Of a DNA stretch of 64,000 nucleotides, positions 47,551 through 55,690 are shown piece by piece. The position numbers and the translations under genes were made by a program. The stretch is from assembly GCA_963681975.1 (NCBI GenBank), contig OY820613.1, positions 2,542,001-2,606,000 on the forward strand, in the 5' to 3' direction. The first letter of the stretch is position 1, and each line of letters begins with the position of its first letter. Source of the DNA: JANELJ01 sp024511395 (lineage in GTDB: Bacteria; Pseudomonadota; Gammaproteobacteria; GRL18). Below the pieces are notes generated by a model that saw only the letters and a list, made by a program, of their open reading frames with translations, was not told the origin of the DNA and did no database searches.

Positions 47551-48971
47551 CATAGGTATGTCTTTAAGGATTTTATCATTTCGTTTCAATAGTTTACCCA
47601 TCAGGATGTAACTCCAATATTAGGTTCTACACCGAACTGATAAAGTCCAGTAGACTTATCCCGTTTAGGATGGGCTCTGCCAGCATTTTCTTTCAGGAAA
47701 AAATACGTTCTTTCAAGCACATCCGTTAATTGTTTTCGTTTATGGTTAACAATGGATTCCAATAATGAATACCACCAGTAAACGGTCGTTTTGGAGACCG
47801 TCAATGTTGACATCTCCATTTGGTAAAATTGTTCTATGCTACTGCATATAAAGCGTTTCAGCATAGTCGCAATTAAACTGCTCCAAACCAAAGCTTCCAT
47901 CAATGCGGGATTACTGGTTTGAAACCCCTGCAAGTTATTATGTGACTTGCACTCTTTAAATAACAACTCAATCTGCCAGCGTAAGCGGTATAACTGGCTG
48001 ATTTGTGTTGCTGAAAACTGTTCTGCTTTCAGATTTGTAACCAAAAATGTATGCCTTTTTTCTTTGGGACTCCAGATTGCAATAAGCCTTGTTTCTCTGG
48101 CATCAATTTCCACAACCATATCAATTAATTGTCGTTTTGGCAGAGATTTTAACAAATCAGACAATGGTTTAGTTCTTTTGTTAACGACTTGCCCATCTTC
48201 TCTGGTGGCCCGGTGAACCGCTATCCTGGAAAGTCTCATCGCCCGTAAAATATAATACCCACCATGGTCATCTGTTTCATTAATCAGTTGGCCTGAATAG
48301 TAGCCACGGTCACCTGATAATAACTGATTTTCCAGTTCATGAGCTTCTGGTAATTCTGCTCGTTCTGAAAAACTATCCGGTGTCAGTGTGCTTTTTTCTA
48401 TGCCTCTGGTTTTTAAGTCGTAGGTGACATGCAATTCCACGGCTGCCGGACTAATTGCTGTGAATCGCCCGGGATAATCCTTTTTCAGTGCCTTGTGAAT
48501 AGCAAATGAACTGCCATCCCGGATAAGTAATTTATCAAAACTGGCCAGAACCGGATGATTACATTTCAGTTTTGTATTTACCCGGTGATTAAAAACTTTA
48601 TCTGCAACATCTCTCATCAATTGCGCAAATTCAGGCTTGGCTAGTTGATTATGAAAGGGCTTATAACGGACATTTTTATTCGTTAACTGGTTAAAGTAAC
48701 GATGAATTTCCGAAAAATGCTTTGTCTCTTTATCACCCATAGCCGTAATCATACTCTATAAGCTGAAAAGGGGTTATCTGTCTTAATCGTTGGGAAAAGC
48801 CAATGTTTTTGCCCGGTTTATTAAGTTTCTTTTCACTCAATACGAGTTTTAGTTTTTTTGATAATGTGCTACTTTTCATTTGAAGCCTTTTTGTTGATGA
48901 ATAATTGCCTGAATAACAACTATTTGATCATCAAATTGGCTTCATTTCAATTCCTAAAGATCATACCTATG
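47551..48971 (-). mobile_element. IS4-family element, complete
   Basis: 1421 bp with inverted ends CATAGGTATGTCTTTAAGGA and (reverse) CATAGGTATGATCTTTAGGA, flanked by a perfect 10-bp duplication AGCGGTCCTT at 47541-47550 and 48972-48981. Inserted in the thermonuclease gene. Perfect duplication and open transposase indicate a recent event. Confidence 0.95.
47601..48752 (-). CDS. IS4-family transposase
   Basis: 383 residues. DDE pattern of the IS4 family: LLIRDGSSFAIH (Asp), LLSGDRGYYSGQ (Asp), and the YREK-type RLRWQIELLFKECKSH with the catalytic Glu. N-terminal FSEIHRYFNQL and RDVADKVFNH. Intact. Confidence 0.93.
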   Translation of the reverse strand: MITAMGDKETKHFSEIHRYFNQLTNKNVRYKPFHNQLAKPEFAQLMRDVADKVFNHRVNTKLKCNHPVLASFDKLLIRDGSSFAIHKALKKDYPGRFTAISPAAVELHVTYDLKTRGIEKSTLTPDSFSERAELPEAHELENQLLSGDRGYYSGQLINETDDHGGYYILRAMRLSRIAVHRATREDGQVVNKRTKPLSDLLKSLPKRQLIDMVVEIDARETRLIAIWSPKEKRHTFLVTNLKAEQFSATQISQLYRLRWQIELLFKECKSHNNLQGFQTSNPALMEALVWSSLIATMLKRFICSSIEQFYQMEMSTLTVSKTTVYWWYSLLESIVNHKRKQLTDVLERTYFFLKENAGRAHPKRDKSTGLYQFGVEPNIGVTS

Positions 48972-49286
48972 AGCGGTCCTTACATTCGCGATCATAATAC
49001 AGGCCGACTTTCTCATTAGTCGCCAGTAATTTCCGAACCGCCTGCCATGCCTGCAGCCCATAAGGGTCTGAAGCTTCGCCACGATGCCCTAATTCCGGGG
49101 TATTAATACCAATCAGACGAATTTTACGACCATCCTTAAGGTGCAGGGTATCACCATCCACTATGGTTTTAACCTGTGTCCAGTGCGTTACCTGTTTTAA
49201 CCGCTGTTGGGCAGTCAGACAGACTTCCTGAGCTGAAGCACCGTCAGACAGAAGAACGAACAGGGCCGGAAGAAACGGGCGGAAAT

Positions 49287-49319
49287 AAAAAAGGCACCTT
49301 AGAAAACTAAAGTGCCTTT
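49287..49319 (-). terminator. Rho-independent terminator of rpmE
   Basis: On the minus strand AAAGGCACTTTAG, loop TTTT, CTAAGGTGCCTTTTTT: a 13-bp stem with one G-U pair and a U run, about 85 bp past the rpmE stop. It sits inside the longest possible thermonuclease leader. Confidence 0.88.
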
Positions 49320-49402
49320 GGCTGTTTTTCTGCTTTCTGTTACTCTTTCTGCCAGCCAGCATCACTGACCATTGATTAGAGCAAAATAGGGGCATAAAAA
49401 AC

Positions 49403-49609
49403 TTATTTCATACCATACTTCTGACGGAACTTATCAACACGACCCGCAGTATCCACCAGTTTCTGCTTACCTGTGTAGAAAGGATGGCAGTTAGAACATA
49501 CTTCGATCAATAATGTGTCCTTACCTATGGTAGAACGTGTTTTGAAGCTGTGGCCGCAACTACAGGTGACCTGGACTTCTTTATATTCTGGATGGATATT
49601 TGCTCGCAT
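49403..49609 (-). CDS. rpmE: 50S ribosomal protein L31
   Basis: 68 residues, MRANIHPEYKEVQVTCSCGH start. The zinc form: CSCG and CSNCHPFYTGKQKLVDTAGRVDKF. Complete. Followed by a strong terminator. Confidence 0.97.
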   Translation of the reverse strand: MRANIHPEYKEVQVTCSCGHSFKTRSTIGKDTLLIEVCSNCHPFYTGKQKLVDTAGRVDKFRQKYGMK

Positions 49610-50443
49610 AATAATTAACCTTATAAAATTCGTTGAATGCCGCCACCTGTTCTCGGAACTTACCCGTTATCATTATCAGTAACTGTCAGCTATCCGCAAC
49701 CGGCACCGCAAACCATTCCAGCTCAGCTGGATCAGGAACGGGCGATCATACGCCAGTTCCTGCTGTTTTTCAAGCAAAATTTATTATCATTTTCTGACAC
49801 ACAATACTCACTCGATTATTTTTTCAGCTTATGCTGTACCCTTGCTATAAATATTTACCTCTTACCCAGAAAACGGACATTTCCTATGCCATTCGGGATC
49901 GACTAATAGAACGCTGGATGAATACCATGCGCAGTTATTATGCCTGCGATACCAAGCGGATGTACTACCTGTCACTGGAGTTTCTAATTGGCCAGACACT
50001 GCTTAACGCCATGTTAAATCTCAGCATTGATCAGGAATGCTGTCAGATTATGAAAGAACTGGGACATGATCTGCAGAAGCAGACAGAACTGGAGCCAGAT
50101 GCTGCCCTGGATAATCGTGGGCTGGGCCGACTAGCCGCCTGTTTTCTGGATTCTCTGGCCACAATGCAGCTACCTGGCTACGGCATTCGCTATGAATATG
50201 GTATGTTTCGATAGGGCATTAATGATGGCTACCAGGTGGAACACCCTGATAACTGGCTGCGTTACGGCAATCCCTGGGAGATCCCCAGAGCTGAAGTTCT
50301 GTTTCCCATTCATTTTGGTGGAGAGGTGATTACCTATCGGGATGAAGAAGGTGATACCAGTCCTCACTGGGTGAATGCCGATGAAGTAATGGCCATGGCT
50401 TTTGATACCCCAATTCCCGGCTATAATGTCGGGACAGTAAATA

Positions 50444-51941
50444 GTTCAACCTGAATAATACCGTTTTAAGTCTGACATCAAGCTAGGTTTAAAGCGGCTG
50501 ATTGTTCTGGTTTGATAAAATATCCCATCAAACCGGAAATAATTTTGAGCCACAAAAGCCGGAGCTTATTGAGGATCTTTCTTAAGTTATGACCAGCGGC
50601 CACCGTAACCACATTAATGGCATCACCGACTGCACCTTTGAGGTAGCAGCGGTCTAAACGGCCATCATTTTTCATATGACCAATTTCAGGCTCAATCGCA
50701 CTGCGCCGTTTTAATGCCTTTTTAATACTTCGGGTAACGCCTCGCTTCTGACCTGAGATAAAAACTTTCGTATCTTTTACCTCATGTCCATGATAACCCC
50801 GGTCAACAAAGCATTGTTCCGGTTGTACGGCTGTAAACTGTTTTATCTGTTCCAGTTGTGGCAGCAAGGTATGTCCATCATAAGGATTGCCCGGACAGCT
50901 TTGAGCACCAATAACAAAGCCTTCCTTGTTAGTTACCGCGATACTGGTTTTAACTCCAAATTCATAAGGCTTATGAGCTTTGCCTTTACTGATACACTCG
51001 ACTTCCGGTGCATGTAAACTGTAAAGCTTGTTCTTACTGTGCTGCTCCTGCTCAATCAGTTTCTGAGCCTGTTTTAGAGCTACTTCAAACAGAGACTGAA
51101 TATCAACAGAATAATTGGGCAGTTGTCGTTCAATATCCCGTTTAACACGACCTAAACGGGATTTCAGTTTATTGTTCATTTTCTTCATGCGTTTAAACTG
51201 TTTTGCATGTGCATAACGACTGGCCATTAGTACATATTGCGGCCCAACCCGATTATAGTTCTGGCGCAGTTTAATACCGTGCTCTTTGGACAGTTTAACC
51301 AGGTTTTCTCCGGCTTTGTTCAGGAGCTTTGAATCGGTTGGAAAAGCGATGTTCTTTTCCTGTACGGTAGTATCTACCGTGACTTTCTTTAAACTGCCGG
51401 GCTTGATAGTTTTACTCTTTAGTCCGGCTTTAATGGTTTCAATCAGTAATTTTTCACTGCCTGACTTACCCGGCCGGTTACGCCATTTGGTCATGGTCGT
51501 AGGGTGTATAGGCATTTTATGCTGAAAGTATTCTTCTCCACAAAAACATTGCCAGTACGGATTTTCTGTCCAGCTTTTTACGACCTGTTCATCCGATAAA
51601 TCATGCAGATGTTTCAGGTAATGCAATCCTGCAATCAGGCGAGTGCGTATAGCAGGAGCGCCTTTAGTGGATATAAACAGGGCTCCCCATTCTTTATCAA
51701 GACTTTCCCAGTTTATGTGTTTTGATAACTTAATCAACTCATGATTTAAGTCCAGCATGTTTTCAAGACGCATCCTGAACAGGTCTTCCTGAGGTATTTT
51801 TGGCTGTTTCTTTGGCTTCATTCTGGTCTGGAAATTTACAAGGTAATAAGGCTTTTTTTACCAAAAACCTGCAAATTTAACACCCATAATCAAGCAATAT
51901 TTCTTTATAAATCAATGTGCTATGATTTATTCAGATCGAAC
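50444..51941 (-). mobile_element. IS5-type element, complete (copy C1 in glgP)
   Basis: 1498 bp, ends GTTCAACCTGAATAA and TTATTCAGATCGAAC, flanked by TAAATA (50438-50443 and 51942-51947). Opposite orientation to the second copy in the same gene. Confidence 0.96.
50478..51821 (-). CDS. IS5-type transposase (copy C1)
   Basis: 447 residues, full length. N-terminal LFRMRLENMLDLNHELIKLS, HYLKHLHDLSDEQVVKSW, VTVDTTVQEKNIAFPTDSKL (first Asp), FVDRGYHGHEVKDTKVF (second Asp), AIEPEIGHMKNDGRLDR (Glu). Compared with the copy at 53254 it has scattered substitutions, including AGENL for ARENL and CFCGEEY for YFCGEEY. Confidence 0.95.
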   Translation of the reverse strand: MKPKKQPKIPQEDLFRMRLENMLDLNHELIKLSKHINWESLDKEWGALFISTKGAPAIRTRLIAGLHYLKHLHDLSDEQVVKSWTENPYWQCFCGEEYFQHKMPIHPTTMTKWRNRPGKSGSEKLLIETIKAGLKSKTIKPGSLKKVTVDTTVQEKNIAFPTDSKLLNKAGENLVKLSKEHGIKLRQNYNRVGPQYVLMASRYAHAKQFKRMKKMNNKLKSRLGRVKRDIERQLPNYSVDIQSLFEVALKQAQKLIEQEQHSKNKLYSLHAPEVECISKGKAHKPYEFGVKTSIAVTNKEGFVIGAQSCPGNPYDGHTLLPQLEQIKQFTAVQPEQCFVDRGYHGHEVKDTKVFISGQKRGVTRSIKKALKRRSAIEPEIGHMKNDGRLDRCYLKGAVGDAINVVTVAAGHNLRKILNKLRLLWLKIISGLMGYFIKPEQSAALNLA

Positions 51942-53133
51942 TAAATAACCTGCGTTTATGGTCAGCCAAAGCATCACGGGATTTTGAACTGCAGTATTTT
52001 AATGAAGACAACTATATTAAAGCAGTTGAAGACAAAAACCATTCTGAAAACCTGTCCCGGATATTATACCCTGACGATACCACTGAAATGGGCCGTAAAC
52101 TGCGCCTGAAGCAGGAATACTTTTTCATCTCTGCATCGCTGCAGGATATTCTGATGCGCTATGAAAGATACCATGATGGTTTTGATGAACTGCCTGATAA
52201 AGTAGCCATTCAGCTTAATGACACCCATCCGGCCATTGCCATTGCTGAACTGATGCGGATCTTGGTAGATATAAATTACCTGGACTGGGATTATGCATGG
52301 GATATTACCCAAAAGGTGTTTGCTTATACCTGCCATACGCTGTTACCCGAAGCGCTTGAAACTTGGCCAGTAGCCCTGTTTGAAGAACTGCTGCCACGGC
52401 ACATGCAGATCATCTATGAAATTAATTTTCATTTTCATTGCTTTCCAGGTGACGGTGAATTATTAAAAAATGTTTCTCTAATTGATGAAAGTGGGAAAAA
52501 ACAGATTAGGATGGCCCATCTGGCCATCGTGGGCAGCCATAAAGTCAACGGCGTAGCCCAGATCCACAGTGAATTAATGCAGGATACAATTTTTAAAGAT
52601 TTTTATCGCCTGTTTCCGGATCGTTTTATCAACCTGACCAATGGTGTCACACCCCGACTGTGGATCAACCAGGCCAACCCTGCCCTGTCCGGCTGGCTGA
52701 GCAAACTGATTGGTTCTGACTGGCAAAAAGATCTGCAGAAACTGCGTAAACTGGAAAAATACGCCACCAAAAAAGAGCATCAGGAAGCTTTCTTAAACAT
52801 CAAACTGCAAAATAAAATTCGCTTATGTAAAAAAGCCGCAGATAAATTAAAAATAGAGCTTGATCTAACTGCAATGTTTGATATTCAGGTAAAACGTATC
52901 CATGAATACAAACGCCAGTTACTGAATATACTGCATATTGTTACCCTGTATAACCGGATTCGAAATAATCCGGAACTGGAAGTTATACCCAGAGTAGTCA
53001 TTATTGCCGGTAAAGCCGCACTGTCTTACAGCATGGCCAAGCTGTTTATTAAATTAATCAATGATATTGCGGTGATCGTAAACAATGATGTGCGGATGCA
53101 TAACAAACTGAAAGTGGTCTTTATTCCTAATTA

Positions 53134-54631
53134 GTCTGCCCTGAATAAAACATAGTGCATTGATTTATAAAGAAATATTTCTTGATTATGGGTGTTAAAT
53201 TTGCAGGTTTTTGGTAAAATAAGCCTTATTACCTTGCAAATTTCCAGACCAGAATGAAGCCAAAGAAACAGCCAAAAATACCTCAGGAAGACCTGTTCAG
53301 GATGCGCCTTGAAAACATGCTGGACATAAACCATGAGTTGATTAAGTTATCAAAACACATAGATTGGGAAAGTCCTGATAAAGAATGGGGCGCTCTGTTT
53401 GTATCCACTAAAGGTGCTCCTGCCATACGCACTCGATTGATTGCAGGATTGCATTACCTGAAACACCTGCATGATTTATCGGATGAACAGGTAGTAAAAG
53501 GCTGGACAGAAAATCCGTACTGGCAGTATTTCTGTGGTGAAGAATACTTTCAGCATAAAATGCCTATACACCCTACGACCATGACCAAATGGCGTAACCG
53601 GCCGGGTAAATCAGGCAGTGAAAAATTACTGATTGAAACCATTAAAGCCGGACTAAAGAGTAAAACCATAAAGCCCGGCAGTTTAAAGAAAGTCACGGTA
53701 GATACTACCGTACAGGAAAAGAACATCGCTTTTCCAACCGATTCAAAGCTCCTGAACAAAGCCAGAGAAAACCTGGTTAAACTGTCCAAAGAGCACGGTA
53801 TTAAACTGCGTCAGAACTATAATCGGGTTGGGCCGCAATATGTACTAATGGCCAGTCGTTATGCTCATGCAAAACAGTTTAAACGCATGAAGAAAATGAA
53901 CAATAAACTGAAATCCCGTTTAGGTCGTGTTAAACGGGATATTGAACGACAACTGCCCAACTATTCTGTTGATATTCAGTCTCTGTTTGAAGTAGCTCTA
54001 AAACAGGCTCAGAAACTGATTGAGCAGGAGCAGCACAGTAAAAACAAGCTTTACAGTTTACATGCACCGGAAGTCGAGTGTATCAGTAAAGGCAAAGCTC
54101 ATAAGCCTTATGAATTTGGAGTTAAAACCAGTATCGCGGTAACTAACAAGGAAGGCTTTGTTATTGGTGCTCAAAGTTGTCCGGGCAATCCTTATGATGG
54201 ACATACCTTGCTGCCACAACTGGAACAGATAAAACAGTTTACAGCCGTACAACCGGAACACTGCTTTGTTGACCGGGGTTATCGTGGACATGAAGTAAAA
54301 GACACTAAAGTTTTTATCTCAGGTCAGAAGCGAGGCGTTACCCGAAGTATTAAAAAGGCATTAAAACGGCACAGTGCGATTGAGCCTGAAATTGGTCATA
54401 TGAAAAACGATGGCCGTTTAGACCGCTGCTACCTCAAAGGTGCAGTCGGTGATGCCATTAATGTGGTTATGGTAGCCGCTGGACATAACTTAAGAAAGAT
54501 CCTCAATAAGCTCCGGCTTTTGTGGCTCAAAATTATTTCCGGTTTGATGGGGTCTTTTATCAAACCGGGGCAATCAGCTGCTTTAAACCTGGCTTGATGT
54601 CAGGCTTAAAACGGTATTATTCAGGTTGAAC
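53134..54631 (+). mobile_element. IS5-type element, complete (copy C2 in glgP)
   Basis: 1498 bp, ends GTCTGCCCTGAATAA and TTATTCAGGTTGAAC, flanked by TAATTA (53128-53133 and 54632-54637). Removing it with one duplication restores FIPN-YDVTNATIIIP of the phosphorylase. Confidence 0.96.
53254..54597 (+). CDS. IS5-type transposase (copy C2)
   Basis: 447 residues, intact reference copy for this family in the window. DDE residues as in copy C1; C-terminal AAGHNLRKILNKLRLLWLKI. The ATG at 53254 lies 120 bp inside the left end. Confidence 0.95.
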   Translation: MKPKKQPKIPQEDLFRMRLENMLDINHELIKLSKHIDWESPDKEWGALFVSTKGAPAIRTRLIAGLHYLKHLHDLSDEQVVKGWTENPYWQYFCGEEYFQHKMPIHPTTMTKWRNRPGKSGSEKLLIETIKAGLKSKTIKPGSLKKVTVDTTVQEKNIAFPTDSKLLNKARENLVKLSKEHGIKLRQNYNRVGPQYVLMASRYAHAKQFKRMKKMNNKLKSRLGRVKRDIERQLPNYSVDIQSLFEVALKQAQKLIEQEQHSKNKLYSLHAPEVECISKGKAHKPYEFGVKTSIAVTNKEGFVIGAQSCPGNPYDGHTLLPQLEQIKQFTAVQPEHCFVDRGYRGHEVKDTKVFISGQKRGVTRSIKKALKRHSAIEPEIGHMKNDGRLDRCYLKGAVGDAINVVMVAAGHNLRKILNKLRLLWLKIISGLMGSFIKPGQSAALNLA

Positions 54632-55397
54632 TAATTATGACGTGACCAATGCCACCATTATTATCCCGGCCGCAGATCTTTCTGAGCAGATATCAACAGC
54701 AGGAACAGAAGCATCCGGAACCGGCAATATGAAACTGGCACTTAACGGTGCATTAACCATCGGTACCCTGGATGGTGCTAATGTGGAAATGAGGCGGGAA
54801 GTTGGAGATGATAATATCTTTATTTTTGGTCATACCGTAGAAGATCTGGAAACCCTGAAAAGTAATCATTACAACCCATATCATTATTATGAGGACAACC
54901 CCTTATTAAAAGAAGCAGTCGATCTGATCAACTCTGATTACTTCTGCCCCGGCGATCCCGAGCGCTTTAAACCCGTAGTCGATTCCCTGCTGACCAGCGA
55001 CCCCTATTTTGTAATGTCCGATTACTAGGCCTATATCGATAAACAGAGAGAAGTTGAGGTTCTGTTTCAGGATAAAAACAAATGGGCAGAAAAAGCCATG
55101 CTGAATATCGCCCGCATGTGCTACTTCTCCAGCGACCGAACCATTCAGGAATATGTGGAAAAAGTCTGGGGGTTGGAGCCTATAGAACCGGGGAGGTGTG
55201 TTTAGAAAGAGCAGCGTTCAGCGTTCAGCGTTCAGCGTTCAGCGTTCAGCGTTCAGCGTTCAGCGTTCAGCGTTCAGCGTTCAGCGTTCAGCGTTCAGCG
55301 TTCAGCGTTCAGCGTTCAGCGTTCAGCGTTCAGCTGAAAATTTTAAATCCTCTTTGTCTTCAGTCAAGCAAAACATTAAAATATTTTGTACTAACTT

Positions 55398-55622
55398 CAG
55401 GGCGGGAGCATACTTTTAATAATTCTCATTTAGACGCAAATACCGTATCCATTGACCGCACTCCTTGCTGAAGACGCCGTGAATCCATCCATGGAGGCTT
55501 TTCGGCAGCATCCCTGCTACCGAAACTTCATCAAGAAGCACGGTCAATGGATACTCAGTGGCTATAAATGTAATATTTTTGCATATTGAACATATTTTAA
55601 TCAAAGTATGATCCGGCCCTGC
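55398..55622. mobile_element. MITE-like non-autonomous element
   Basis: About 225 bp, no coding potential. Terminal inverted repeats CAGGGCGGGAGCATACTTT and (reverse) CAGGGCCGGATCATACTTT, 17 of 19 matching. Flanked by the 9-bp duplication TACTAACTT (55389-55397 and 55623-55631), single-copy in the uninterrupted relative at 26759. The centre holds nested-hairpin copy 3. Confidence 0.85.
55447..55552. repeat. Nested-hairpin element, copy 3 (inside MITE)
   Basis: The core is shared with copies 1 and 2 (CCTTGCTGAAG, GTGAATCCATCCATGGAGGC, CTTCATCAAG). The outer stem differs in sequence but is perfectly paired: GTATCCATTGACCG (55445-55458) with CGGTCAATGGATAC (55541-55554). The central stem is TTTCGG / CCGAAA instead of TTTCGA / TCGAAA. 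Confidence 0.8.
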
Positions 55623-55690
55623 TACTAACTTAAAGATAAATGATATTGCTTTGGCTCTTTCTGAACACTGAACGCTCAGCGCTATCTTTT

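Larger units (their letters stand above)
47086..49395 (-). pseudogene. Thermonuclease (SNase-like) gene, split by an IS4-type element
   Basis: The upstream part (49395-48972) has a long basic leader and hydrophobic segment, then the SNase core VKTIVDGDTLHLKDGRKIRLIGINTPE with catalytic Asp/Arg residues, and ends YDRECKDR. The downstream part (47550-47086) continues YKRILAYVVLPDGESIEEYLL, then a C-terminal OB-like extension. Removing 47551-48971 and one 10-bp duplication rejoins the frame exactly at ECKDR-YKRILAY. The true start is uncertain because the rpmE terminator lies inside the leader. The core is cut between catalytic segments, so activity is lost unless the IS excises. Confidence 0.9.
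49637..55204 (+). pseudogene. glgP: Glycogen/maltodextrin phosphorylase, multiply disrupted
   Basis: Pieces together span a normal phosphorylase. The N-terminal part (49637-) is frameshifted near 49840-49885. KRMYYLSLEFLIGQTL to YEYGMFR ends at an amber codon (50212-50214) where Gln is expected, then DGYQVEHPDNWLRYGNPWEI runs to IS copy C at 50444. The frame resumes after 51941 (NNLRLWSAKASRDFELQYFN, QLNDTHPAIAIAELMRIL, FDIQVKRIHEYKRQLLN) to FIPN, then IS at 53134. YDVTNATIIIPAADLSEQIS and the PLP-lysine motif ASGTGNMKLALNGALTIG follow 54632, and a second amber stands at 55026-55028 in SDY / AYIDKQ. Clearly dead; glycogen phosphorolysis from this gene is lost. Confidence 0.95.
55213..55683 (+). 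repeat. Heptamer array (about 17 copies) plus dispersed element 2, split by a MITE
   Basis: AGCGTTC repeats from 55213 to 55334, starting 9 bp after the glgP end. The following sequence (TTCAGTCAAGCAAAACATTA, ATATTTTGTACTAACTT) matches 26710-26770. After the insertion at 55398-55622 it resumes (TTAAAGATAAAT, TTGGCTCTTTCTGAAC) and ends with inverted array units (ACTGAACGCTCAGCGCT). Confidence 0.88.

Noticed and set aside
50444..54631. Composite transposon formed by the two IS5 copies in glgP
   Set aside because: Each copy has its own target duplication and the DNA between is native glgP, so these are two separate insertions.
1331..55028. Amber codons read as a 22nd amino acid or suppressed
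   Set aside because: rho, priA and hemE end naturally with TAG, and the interrupted genes also carry deletions, frameshifts or IS insertions. Ordinary decay explains them.
55082..55471. Proteins containing (SVQRSAF)n
   Set aside because: They arise because the 7-bp array is stop-free in every forward frame; no ribosome site or family similarity is seen.
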